A DNA stretch of 14,571 nt from positions 1 through 14,571 of the forward strand of contig LSSK01000898.1 in NCBI GenBank assembly GCA_001969505.1, written 5' to 3'. Of the stretch, positions 1 through 8,750 are shown one piece after another. This stretch comes from Zancudomyces culisetae. Lineage: Eukaryota; Kickxellomycota; Harpellomycetes; Harpellales; Legeriomycetaceae. The notes under the pieces were generated by a model. That model saw only the letters and a program-made list of their open reading frames with translations, was not told the origin of the DNA and made no database searches. The position numbers and the translations under genes were made by a program. Every line of letters begins with the position of its first letter. Positions within the stretch are counted from its first letter, which is position 1.

Positions 1-76
1 GGGCGATATATCGAAAAAAAATGTGCCAAACAAAACCATAACTTAACAATTAGTATAAAGCAACTAAAAAACAATC

Positions 77-96
77 AAATAAATAAATAAATAAAT
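77..96. repeat. AAAT tetranucleotide microsatellite (5 units)
   Basis: Five perfect tandem copies of AAAT lie here within generally A-rich DNA. This is a simple sequence repeat likely to vary in length between strains, with no sign of a coding or structural role. Confidence 0.9.
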
Positions 97-245
97 AGAT
101 AATAAAAAGTTTGATGTATAATAAGGAAAATATAATGATGCCAGATAGGGAGGCGATTACGTAGCCAGTCAAAACCAACATTTTCTTTTTAATCGTATAA
201 TATATTTCTATATGTAGAAATAGAACAAATATAGCTCATAATTTA

Positions 246-340
246 CAATCTATCATCTTGTATGGCAAACTCCAATAAGAGCATGGGTGGATAAAACAAC
301 CACACCACTGTCAATTAGCTTTTTTCTAATTGATAGATTG
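246..340. repeat. Nested inverted repeats upstream of the bHLH gene
   Basis: The 10-mer CAATCTATCA at 246-255 is matched by its exact reverse complement at 331-340. Just inside the right arm, TCAATTAG and CTAATTGA form an 8-bp stem around a T-rich loop (about 311-334). Transcribed or not, the two could form alternative hairpins. The function is unknown, and AT-rich DNA produces such repeats by chance fairly often. Confidence 0.5.
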
Positions 341-943
341 TTTTTATTATAATACATCATTAGAACTTTTCTTCCTGCTCTTTTCTCCCCCCCCCTCTCC
401 CCCTAAAATGATGAGAGCTTTACTATAGTATTTACAATTAGAACTTTATCAAATGAAACAACTCTTTGGCTATCAATTGTAGAGATAGCATGTTATATTC
501 ATTATGCTATCTTGAATAAAAAAGCTGAGCTAAACACAAAAATATATAATACATTGAGATGGAACCTTTTGCTTCTAATTAAATCATTAGACGCACCTTT
601 ATACTTTTTGTTTTCGTGTAAAACCTTTTTTTGTAATACCTTATACCTTTCCTTTAAAGATATAGATACTGGCACTAATACACGTTTTATTTAAATAAAA
701 AAAATCTGTAAATAGGAAGAATAGGTTAGAACATATCTTTAAGTTTAGCGTACTTTGTTACTAGGCCAGTTAATTTAACCTTTATTCCGTAATTTCAACC
801 TCCCTGTGGTGAACTTGACCGCTTTTCGCAATCATCGATTGTTAAAGAGCTCTATAAACTCTTACAAAAACGTTTAAGATTTTTAGTTACGCAAACGACT
901 TGCTATATACTTGCACAAAGAAAAATCAATCACACCACTCCCC

Positions 944-951
944 TTTATATA
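944..951 (+). promoter_or_regulatory. TATA-like box of the bHLH gene
   Basis: The sequence TTTATATA follows a C-rich patch and lies about 165 bp before the predicted start codon at 1115. The DNA after it is A-rich and without ATG, typical of a yeast leader. The TATA assignment is by motif and position only. Confidence 0.45.
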
Positions 952-1114
952 CGCACGAAAAGCAAAAACAGCAATATTAACAACAATATCAAAAAAAGAG
1001 GATATTTTGAAATCCTACGAATAACTTGAGAAGCAAATAGTGATAGCAAGTTCGATAAACATAAACTTTAACTCACTAAACGAAACCAAGACTTCAGCAA
1101 AAAAAGTCATACTA

Positions 1115-2995
1115 ATGGAGTTACAACCCAGCAATAACAGCGACATTAACGTTTCAGCAATGAACTTGGGATTCAGCGAGGCTGTATGCCAGGGTAACCA
1201 GAATATAAAAATGAACGGCGGCGACGATGCACCACTCGATATCTTCAATAGCAACCGTGAGCAACTATACAATATTAATGAGCTGAATGAAATGGGTATT
1301 AACTTTACAAACGAGATTTCAGAGAAAAGCTATGCTAGGATAAACGAAGATGAACCGCGAATGCTAAAGCATAAAAACAAGAGTTCTGGAAGAATAAGTC
1401 AGCGAAACCACCCAAGCAGCCAGGACACCATCGATTTTATATTCAAATGTAGATCATCACCTGAGTTTAAGTTTGAAGAGAATCCTCTGGATACAATGCT
1501 CTTGGAGCACGAGAGTCAAATCAAAAACTTTGCAAAGCCACACAGCCAGACTTCATCTACAGAATGCGGGTCCAACAATTTAAACATGGGAATAAACATG
1601 GAGGAAATAAAGCAGCTAAACAGAATGGTTGGAGGCGAAATGAAAGAAAAAGAGGTCAACAACTTTATCAACTCGTTCAACATTGACCAGTTATTTATAG
1701 GGGGTCAAATGCAACCTAGCAATGGACTTGATATGATGCCTAACTCAATCGATGTTGGTTTTACTGAACAAGGTGTAAAGAGAGTAATGTCTAATCCAGA
1801 TCAGCTTGGTGAGGACCTGAAGGGCACAGGCAATAAATTGGGAGGTACTGGTGGTGAACGAACCGGAAACGGAATAGCTGCATCTACACTAACGACCAAC
1901 CAACTTGGCACAAACAAGAAAAGGTCGGCAGACATGGTTTCTGAAAAGGCGTTTAGCACGGAAAGAAAAAAGAGAACTAGACCTTTTAGTGTTGATCTAA
2001 ATTTTAACAGAGCGACAAGCGTCAAAAGTGAAAGTATGATAAACAAACTGGGATTAGTTGCTGAAGGTAAAGGGATGAGCTCAAATAAAAAAATAAAAGA
2101 GCCAAACTTTTTAAACACCGGTGGAAGTTGCCACAGAGTTGATAGACAACTTGCTGCAACAATAGGAAGACCCATCCTGTTTGTCAGACCAAAAACCGAA
2201 GAGAATAAGATTTATCGCAAAAAAAAGAAATCTAAATCAACAGCAGACGCCGAATGTCAAGACGGCCGAAGCAGTGTTGATGATGTACAAAATAGCCATG
2301 AGAGTAGTGAATTTAATACACAGTTGGAGAACATTTCTGGTACTGTCAACAGTTCTGTTCAGTGGCAGAGAGTTTCTGAACAAAGAAGAAGAGATGCTAT
2401 GAGAGAAAATTTCGACATTCTGAAGAGAATGTTACCAGAACAGTATTTGAGAAGCGATGATGGAAGAGAGCTTGCTAGACCAGTACTACTAGCTAGATGT
2501 AAGTTTGATGTTTTTTTTTGGCTACTTCTTATTCAGCTCTTTCTCTTTTTTAGAAAAAAAAATCAATGATTGATGAACTCTATTCGGATATTTTTAAAAC
2601 TCTTATATGTATAAATAGTCTTGCGCTGGGTGGATGATACACTTATCGAACTGGAAACAAGTAAATCACGGTATAATCAGCTTAAGGAAGCAAACTACAG
2701 GCTGAAAAACAAACTAGACGAAGTTATTTCCCAAAGAGAAGATTTATCACCAGTAAACATCGAAGAAATCAAACTGAGCTCAAATGCCGATGCTGTCCAA
2801 CAACTATTATTGAAACAAGGTAGCCTCAACGGCCTGATGCTACAGAGTCCAAATGTCATCAATACAGGTGGTTTTACAAACGCTGCATGTACCTATGGAA
2901 TGAACTTTCCTAGCGAGCAAGTGCCACCAGCACACCTGTACAAAAACCCCAAATCCACTCTAAATCTGGATCACATTTCTAAATACTCGTTGTAA
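1115..2995 (+). CDS. bHLH-zip transcription factor (two exons)
   Basis: Predicted nuclear DNA-binding regulator of 586 aa, with exons 1115-2498 and 2619-2995. The start is the first ATG in frame; the frame is open further upstream only from a GTG, and a stop lies at 1022. Residues 1 to about 410 are Asn/Ser/Met-rich and low in complexity, with basic patches near 268-290 and 367-372 that could be nuclear localisation signals. The basic region and helix 1 occupy about 416-441 (core SEQRRRDAM), the loop about 442-455. Helix 2 begins at the splice junction (RWVDDTLIELE) and continues into a coiled coil to about residue 505. Glu422 and Arg425/Arg426 match the E-box contact positions of the family, but the usual His/Asn position holds Gln418. 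A bHLH factor of Ino4/Yas/Max-like layout is certain enough; the ortholog and target genes are not. The unspliced frame would stop at 2569 and lack helix 2. Confidence 0.9.
2499..2618 (+). other. Intron of the bHLH gene
   Basis: 120 nt, donor GTAAGT, acceptor TAG, interrupting the gene in phase 1 (the split codon becomes Phe). Two earlier AG acceptors (after 2536 and after 2553) lead straight into stop codons, while 2618 restores a textbook helix 2. That makes this acceptor the only workable one. Confidence 0.9.
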
Positions 2996-3538
2996 GAAGT
3001 TGTACGTTTCAGGTTTATCATGTTGATAAAACAAATTATCGAGGTATTAACCTGACTGAGCATTTTTATTCTATCATTCCTTTACCCTTGCAACCATAGC
3101 TTTTTGTTCTTTATGTTTAGCTCTTCAATTACATATGTTGATTTCTCTTCTCATAATTGTCTTTTTCTAGTTAATGTTTATTTTTGGGTTTGTAGTTAAT
3201 TATAAGTGTAATACAGTGTAGTCAATGAAATATTATTTTAAAAGCACACTTTTGGATTAATTGGAAACAAAGTTCGCCTTATTTTATCTGTTAACTCAAA
3301 ACACTATGCTTTTATAAATCAGAGAAAAAAACGAAGAGTGTTATCGATTGTGGTTAAGTTATACCAGTCTTAAGTACCACATCAGGGTAAGCGGCACATA
3401 GAAAAACGAGCAATTAACCAAAGAAGGTGAGTTTGGGCTTTGTTCAAAAATGATATTTGATTTGGCCTTAGTATCTTTCTGCTGCAGTCGGGAGTGGTTA
3501 TAGGGTAATGGTGTGATGTGTTTATCAGTGGGATTTCA
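2996..3538. other. Intergenic region after the bHLH gene
   Basis: This holds the 3' end signals of the bHLH gene in T-rich DNA and the probable leader of the small gene that follows. A GTGAGT donor-like site at 3427 and a TTATCAG acceptor-like site ending at 3528 could bound a 102-nt intron in the 5' untranslated region. The minus-strand open frame here (3382-3582) shows no recognisable protein features. Confidence 0.4.
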
Positions 3539-3880
3539 ATGCCACCTAAACTATATTCACATGTACAACCAAATCGATACAAAGCCTTCAGGGTGAGACA
3601 AGAGACAGCAGCGTGGTAACAAGTGGTAACCTGAGTCTTATGTCATATGCGGTTTTGTGTAAGTGCTTTTCATTTTACTGGTTGACGCGTATATTAATTC
3701 TGCTCTTTATATTTTGATTTATTTATAGCGACTTTCACTTTCCCCCGTTTATTAACTAAAGTCAGGCTAATTCGTGCAAATAAAAAAGGCGGCCTGTTAC
3801 AAAGTCCAGTGGAAACAATTGAAATCCACAATGGAAATAATAAGCCTAAAGATGGTAAGGAAGGCGGAGGAGGATGCTGA
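3539..3880 (+). CDS. Candidate small spliced gene, basic protein of about 60 aa
   Basis: Not recognised as any family; proposed from reading frame and splice signals only. Model B joins 3539-3615 (begins MPPKLYSHVQ, ends ETAAW) to 3766-3880 across a 150-nt intron with donor GTAACA, branch-like ATTAAC at 3753-3756 and acceptor CAG at 3765; the split codon remains Trp. Model A starts at ATG 3640 (MSYAVL), uses a strong GTAAGT donor at 3659 and acceptor TAG at 3728. Both enter the same 3' frame (core LIRANKKGGLLQSPVETIEI) and end in four glycines and a cysteine before TGA at 3878. The protein is 64 aa in B and 56 aa in A, and is Lys/Arg-rich. A further intron (donor GTAAGG at 3855, acceptor CAG at 3920) could swap the tail. 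Two independent workable joins suggest a real gene, possibly with alternative splicing, but chance is not excluded. Confidence 0.42.
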
Positions 3881-4120
3881 AAAGCAAATTCTAAATAAAA
3901 AACAATTGAGAACTATTCAGAATGCCAAATATCCAATACCCTTAATCTGAAGGGATAATTGCGGTTGTTGTTTTTGAAAATCATTGTAACTTTTAATGAG
4001 CAGCAACTTCACCACCTCACCCTCATATACCCGCCCCTGTATTTTATGACACCCTCAAAAATATTTATAATACGCTACCCACATACACGCTCAATAGCAT
4101 AACAAAGTATATCACCACAA

Positions 4121-4133
4121 CCCCCCCCCCCCC
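4121..4133. repeat. C13 homopolymer tract
   Basis: Thirteen consecutive C in AT-rich DNA, about 290 bp upstream of the CDC4 start. The downstream edge reads CCCCTAAAA, the same as the edge of the C-rich tract at 387-408. CCCCT also matches the core of the yeast stress response element, which is suggestive only. Confidence 0.85.
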
Positions 4134-4359
4134 TAAAAACGAGGCCAGCTTCAACCATAATACTTGGGATTATTTGTTAAAGATTTCTTAGTACATATGG
4201 AGGGTATTGGCCGAGAGTAAATTATTAATTTATAACAAAGTAAAGGTAAATTGGATGCATATTAAGGCAATAGCACAGAGAGAAGAAAGCGGTAGCACTA
4301 ATGGATAGGTAAACACACGCCTCTATATTTTGAAATGATTGTTGTATTCGAGATTGAAA

Positions 4360-4369
4360 TATATATAAA
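4360..4369 (+). promoter_or_regulatory. TATA box of CDC4
   Basis: TATATATAAA lies 57 bp before the CDC4 start codon, a good match to the TATA(A/T)A(A/T) consensus. With the short distance to the ATG, this predicts a short leader that would include the ATG-TGA element at 4406. Confidence 0.5.
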
Positions 4370-4405
4370 GTAGCTACAACAGCTAAAACAAGGTTTTTAC
4401 AATAA

Positions 4406-4411
4406 ATGTGA
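4406..4411 (+). promoter_or_regulatory. Start-stop upstream element (ATGTGA) of CDC4
   Basis: An ATG followed immediately by TGA lies 14 nt before the CDC4 start codon, in the A-context AATAAATGTGA. Minimal start-stop reading frames can stall ribosomes and dampen translation of the main frame. Its use here depends on transcription starting upstream of 4406, which the TATA box at 4360 makes plausible but does not prove. Confidence 0.4.
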
Positions 4412-4425
4412 AAATTAGCACGTCA

Positions 4426-7119
4426 ATGAAGCATAACACTGGCATAGAAAAGGGAGAATCGGGAAGAGAAAACGAAAAAGAAAAACGTACAGAAAAGAAC
4501 TTTGGAGGGTTTAAACTAAGGATAGACAGTGATACAAAGCTGCACAGTTTGGAAAGCATATCACCAGAGAGTGAAGATAAAGTGTTAAAGAAAAGTCAGA
4601 GCAAGATAGTACAAGATATATCTCAGGATGCTAGATACGATGTGGGAAACGGAGTAAAAATGGTATATGGAACCAAGAAAACTATCACTACTACTATTAC
4701 CACAATCACTGAGTATCCCACTGTGGTAATAAGTAATCCCAGGCCCACAGATAGCAGCGAGCATGGAGAGGAGTTCCCATTAGCGGATACGTCGATCCCT
4801 ATGGGATTACAAAGATTTGTAACAAAACATGGGGGGCATGTTGTAGAGTTCATGGATGGTGGTTCTGCTATGGTAATATACTAATATCTCAATAACAACT
4901 ATCATATTGTTTTTTCCCTTAAGGATTGTAAAAGCCAGAGTAATCTGATACACTTAGTAGGTTTGATTAATGTGTAACAAATATATTTTAACATCATATA
5001 GAACACTGAAGGCGAATTAGCAAAAAAGTGCAGGCCAGGAAATAATGAGAGGGGTGTCGATATCATAACACAAAGAATGGAGCAATCTTCATTTGAGTCA
5101 GAGGGAGCGAGTAGGAAGGATCGAGATGGAGGTAGAGATAAAGGTAAAGGAGAAAGTAAAGGGGGATCTCTCCAAAATAGAAGTAACCTTCCAGAGGAAA
5201 TGAAGTATATGCGTGAGATGGATAATAAAAGGGGAAACTACTCTTTCGAAGGTGAAGAATGTAGAGAGGTAGTAACAAAAATGGAAAGCGAGGAGCTGAG
5301 TATTAAGGAGGAAAACATGGGTGTATATAAACTTCCAGAAATGGTAGAATTATATGAGGGGCTATCAACCACTCTTAAACTTTACATGATGGCACATTTA
5401 CTAAAACGGTCAAACAGGGACGTGCTACAGTTTGCAGTAAATACATCCCTTCCCGCGTTAAAACGTGATTTCATAGGAGAGCTCCCAGTGGAGCTAGCAA
5501 ACCAAGTGATGCGATTTATGGATATTAAAAGCTTGTGTAGAGCAGCATGCGCATCAACAAGACTACAAAAAGTGATTGAGGGCAATGGAAGCAAAGCAAT
5601 ATGGAGAGAAAGACTCCTTCAGGATGGGTTTGTAAATATGAGACAAAGGGTAAAGGCTGATATCAGTGAAAAATATGATATTCAAAAGGGGTGTAAAAGG
5701 TATTGCGTGTGCCGTACGGGCGTAGATACGAATGTGAATGTGAATGAGGATAAAAATACACAAGCGGGAAAGCGATATACATCTAGTAATAATACCAGAA
5801 CCCTGAGGAGTTACAGCAGAAGCCAAGGAGACAGTACACTTCCATCACCACCAAATGGGAGTCTCACAGATGTTTACAGAGAAGGAGTATTTCAAAACCA
5901 GCTCGAGTCAGTCAATCGATACAAAAATATATACCAGAACAGATATATGTTAGAGCAGCAGTGGCAGAACGGGTGTGCAACGAAGCAAGTATTTCCAACA
6001 CGAGATAACGATGTAGTTACGTGTATTCAGTTTGACAGGAACAGGGTAGTGGCAGGATTTGAGAATACACGAATATTGGTATATGATATAAACGATGCAG
6101 GTGTTGTAAATGAGTTGGTGGGCCATGAAGGAGGGGTATGGGCTCTTGGATTGGTGGGAAACACGGTGGTTTCAGGGTCTACAGATCGAACAGTTAGAGT
6201 ATGGAATGTCACGACTGGTAGGTGCACACATGTCTTTCATGGTCATTCAAGCACAGTTCGGTGTCTGCAAATTATGCTTCCAGTGGATGTAAGGACGGCA
6301 GCACAAAGAAGAGCAGGGGTTACGGCAATCTACGAACCGGAGTTTCCGCTAATAGTGACAGGGAGCAGAGATAGCACATTGCGGGTTTGGAAGCTTCCTG
6401 AGCCAGATACTGAGAACTCTATGCAAAGCGAACCGTACTCAGACGAAGGATACGAGGAAGGCGATGCTTATCTTATGTATGTGTGGGTTGGCCACAGCCA
6501 GTCCGTTCGGGCAGTAACATCAGTGGGTGCCCTGGCTATTTCGGGCTCATACGACAATACAATTAGAGTGTGGGATACTGTCACGGGGGAATGTTTAAGG
6601 ACACTAGTAGGGCACGTAGACAAAGTTTATTCATTGGCGGTGGACGAAGAGCGAAGAATAATCTTTTCGGGTTCCATGGACGGTGACATAAGACAGTGGT
6701 CTTTAGATACTGGCGCTTGTTTGAGAACGCTAGAGGGACATATTACGTTGGTGGGGCTGCTTTCGTTTAGAAATAACGTTTTAGTTTCAGGAGGCGCAGA
6801 CAGCACCCTGAGGGTATGGGACACAGAGACAGGGCAGCAGATGTGCGTGCTTGAAGGGCATACGGGGCCTATTACATGTTTCCAGCATGATGGGATCAAG
6901 GTGGTTAGCGGAGGTGATTCGACAATAAAGTTGTGGAACCTAAAAACAGGAAAGTTCGTAAGGAACATTTCAGCCGGGCTGGGCAATATATGGCAGGTTG
7001 ATTTTGATGGCAAGCGGTTGGTCACGGCGGTTAGAGCGAACGATGTTACCTTTGTTGAAGTTTTTAATTATGGGGGTAATGTTGCTGATGACTGTTCCTG
7101 CGACAACCTATTATTATAG
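4426..7119 (+). CDS. Cdc4-type F-box/WD40 receptor of SCF ubiquitin ligase
   Basis: Substrate receptor of the SCF E3 ligase, binding phosphorylated targets (CDK inhibitors in yeast) and linking them to Skp1. It has 854 aa in two exons, 4426-4872 and 5002-7119. Exon 1 carries a Thr-rich stretch near 85-97 ending EYPTVV and the block FPLADTSIPMGLQ near 117. This resembles the N-terminal block of fungal Cdc4/Pop1 proteins and shows that exon 1 belongs to this gene. A helical D-domain-like segment (about 263-300) precedes the F-box (about 302-352, GELPVELA). A charged linker of about 130 residues leads to eight WD40 blades (about 482-831). Phosphodegron-binding arginines are present in the motifs SGSTDRTVRVW and TGSRDSTLRVW. 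The start is the first in-frame ATG; a stop lies at 4384. Cdc4 fits better than Met30 because of the N-terminal block. Translation may be modulated by the ATGTGA element upstream. Confidence 0.95.
4873..5001 (+). other. Intron of CDC4
   Basis: 129 nt, phase 0, donor GTAATA, acceptor TATAG, with a TTTTAAC branch-like motif about 10 nt before the acceptor. Removing it joins GGSAM to NTEGEL with no frame change. Without splicing, exon 1 ends at a stop five codons on (4882). Exon 2 is open back to exactly the acceptor TAG at 4999-5001. Confidence 0.88.
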
Positions 7120-7416
7120 CTTGGTTCGAGAGAGGGAAATGAAAAACTAGAATCTAGTGCACGAAAGCGTATAGGTGAATGTAGTGTAAAATAACCACGA
7201 GATTTTGTAAATAATAAATGTTATGTTATTGGGTATTTTTATTTATACTTTAATTTGACGCCTATTTTTGGTGTAGATAATAACAAAAAAAAAGCGCTAT
7301 TGATTAATTTAATATGTATTGAGCGTACAAAACTATCTAAAATATTCAAAAATAAAGTAAAAATCTAGCAAAAATAAAGCATATATCAGCAAAAACTCTT
7401 GAAAGAAGGGAAAATA
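7120..7416. other. CDC4 to J-protein intergenic region
   Basis: About 300 bp of AT-rich DNA between two genes on the same strand. It holds the CDC4 3' end (AATAATAAATG near 7210) and the promoter of the next gene. I see no clear TATA box or other strong element. Confidence 0.5.
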
Positions 7417-8478
7417 ATGACATCAAATACTAGGTCAAAGTCAAAAAAACAAGCTGGAGGAGCAAGTGCAAATAAAAAAGATGGCGGGAAGGAAATAAAG
7501 CTAGACTTGGATACGCATTCAGAACAAATCAAGATAATAGAGGAAGAGTATGGGCTATACAAGGTATTAGGTCTGGAAAATACGGCGACGACAGATGCAA
7601 TCAAAAGGGCATACAAAATAAATGCATTGAAATGGCATCCAGATCGGATACTCTCTTCAAATAATAGTGTCAAAGATGGAAGCTCCAGTGCTAATAACCA
7701 CAATGCAAGCGTAGAGGAAAGAAAAGTGAAATTCCAAGAAATAGGATACGCGTATTCGGTTCTTTTTGACGACAAGAAACGGGGGCTATACGATAGCTGT
7801 GGTGGGAATTTAACCGAATTTGAAGCAGCCAACACGACAGCAGGCTTTCACGGTAGCGGCAGTGGTGCTGATAATCAGGAAGAGCTGGAGGAGTATTACA
7901 GAGATTTATTCAGTGGTGCAGTAGACGCAGCGTCAATTGAGGAGCTATCCAAGGCATATATTGGCTCTGCCGAGGAGTACAATGATGTTGTGAAGGCATA
8001 TTTGGAAAATAATGGAGACATGAACGAGATCCTAGCCAATTGTATGTTTTCAGAGTACGACAACGCCAATGAACACCGGTACAAGAGTATAATTGATCGT
8101 GCAATTGAACGAAACGACATTGACAAAAAGTCGGTTGGGTACACAGATATTTATAAATCGACCATATCGACCAAAGAAACTAAAGCGCGTGCAAAGCGCG
8201 CCAGAAACGAAGCAAAAGAGGCGGAATTATTGAGAATAGAGTTGGGGCTTGATGAAAAACTGAAAAAAGTTAAAAAGAGTGCGGAAAATAAGAACGGTAG
8301 TGGTGAGGACCAAGGATTTGATGAGTTAAAGGCATTGATCCAGCTCAACAAAAGCAAAAACAAGTTTGATAGTTTTCTTGACCGCCTAGAATCCAAGTAC
8401 TCTACTCCCTCATCATCATCGTCTTCATCAAAGAAAAAGAAGGGTAACAAAGCAGGTGGGTCCAAAACCAGAAAATAA
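7417..8478 (+). CDS. DNAJC9-type J-domain co-chaperone
   Basis: A 353-aa J-domain protein predicted to stimulate Hsp70. In animals DNAJC9 also acts as a histone H3-H4 chaperone; that role here is inferred from family membership. The J domain (about 45-130) starts YGLYKVLGL and has the catalytic HPD at 74-76. A Ser/Asn-rich insert of about 20 residues separates helix II from helix III. Downstream, GSAEEYNDVVKAYLENNGD and the following FSEY/RYKSIIDRAIE segments (about 180-235) match the region after the J domain in DNAJC9. The C-terminal third is Lys/Glu-rich and helical, then Ser9 and a basic tail KKKKGNK, a likely nuclear localisation signal. There is no zinc finger or DnaJ C-terminal domain, which excludes Ydj1/Sis1 types. 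The start is the first ATG; the upstream TTG is not credible. Intronless. It converges on the YME1 gene. Confidence 0.92.
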   Translation: MTSNTRSKSKKQAGGASANKKDGGKEIKLDLDTHSEQIKIIEEEYGLYKVLGLENTATTDAIKRAYKINALKWHPDRILSSNNSVKDGSSSANNHNASVEERKVKFQEIGYAYSVLFDDKKRGLYDSCGGNLTEFEAANTTAGFHGSGSGADNQEELEEYYRDLFSGAVDAASIEELSKAYIGSAEEYNDVVKAYLENNGDMNEILANCMFSEYDNANEHRYKSIIDRAIERNDIDKKSVGYTDIYKSTISTKETKARAKRARNEAKEAELLRIELGLDEKLKKVKKSAENKNGSGEDQGFDELKALIQLNKSKNKFDSFLDRLESKYSTPSSSSSSSKKKKGNKAGGSKTRK

Positions 8479-8522
8479 GACAACCTTTTTCACCCTCTCT
8501 TCCCACTTTTCTCTTCTCAAAA

Positions 8523-8543
8523 CAAAAAACAAAAAACAAAAAA
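8523..8543. repeat. CAAAAAA heptamer, three tandem copies
   Basis: Three perfect copies of CAAAAAA just after a pyrimidine-rich tract, 45 nt past the J-protein stop codon. A low-complexity 3' untranslated region or termination sequence is the simplest reading. Confidence 0.8.
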
Positions 8544-8729
8544 GGAATCAGTGCCTGGAGTAAACCAGTCATGAAACATAACAGTTGCCAACAGGCATGT
8601 GTGCCTAGCATTAGTATTTTACCTGTTTGTTTGCCTTTTCATTATAGAAGAATGTTTTTAATAATAGCAGCAATGCTGGTGACAGCCAAAAAGACCAAGT
8701 ACATAAATAGAAAAATAATATATAAACGC

Positions 8730-8750
8730 GATAATAATGATAATAATGAT
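8730..8750. repeat. GATAATAAT tandem repeat
   Basis: Two perfect 9-bp copies plus GAT, ending four bases from the YME1 stop codon. It would lie in the YME1 3' untranslated region and is probably a simple repeat. Confidence 0.75.

Larger units (their letters stand above)
1..1114. other. Intergenic region, promoter side of the bHLH gene
   Basis: No gene can be supported here. The only open frame of note (512-694, plus) begins with TTG, is rich in Leu/Phe/Lys, overlaps nothing recognisable and looks like chance. The stretch holds an AAAT microsatellite (77-96), a 9-nt C run followed by a C/T tract (387-403), a local hairpin (about 312-334) nested near a 10-bp inverted repeat (246-255 with 331-340), and a TATA-like site at 944-951. 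From that TATA box to the bHLH ATG at 1115 there is no other ATG, so the leader would be clean for scanning ribosomes. Confidence 0.7.
3881..4425. promoter_or_regulatory. CDC4 upstream region
   Basis: No gene seen. It contains a run of 13 C (4121-4133) followed by TAAAAA, a TATA box (4360-4369), and three upstream ATGs before the CDC4 start. These open a 3-codon frame at 4301, a 12-codon frame at 4335 ending at 4373, and an ATG directly followed by TGA at 4406-4411. Only the last is sure to lie downstream of the TATA box and so inside the mRNA leader. Confidence 0.6.

Noticed and set aside
512-694. 60-codon plus-strand open frame upstream of the bHLH gene
   Set aside because: Begins with TTG, composition is that of AT-rich non-coding DNA, and there is no domain or spliced extension that improves it.
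2499-2569. Unspliced continuation of the bHLH frame to a stop at 2569
   Set aside because: It reads a Phe/Leu-rich translation of a T-rich intron and loses helix 2; splicing at GTAAGT restores the family fold.
2560-2580. TGATGA box C-like motif in the bHLH intron, suggesting an intronic snoRNA
   Set aside because: No CTGA box D with a closing stem is found in the remaining intron; TGATGA is common in AT-rich DNA.
3382-3582. 66-codon minus-strand frame
   Set aside because: Non-ascomycete-like composition for a conserved protein, no motif, and it opposes the better-supported plus-strand small gene.
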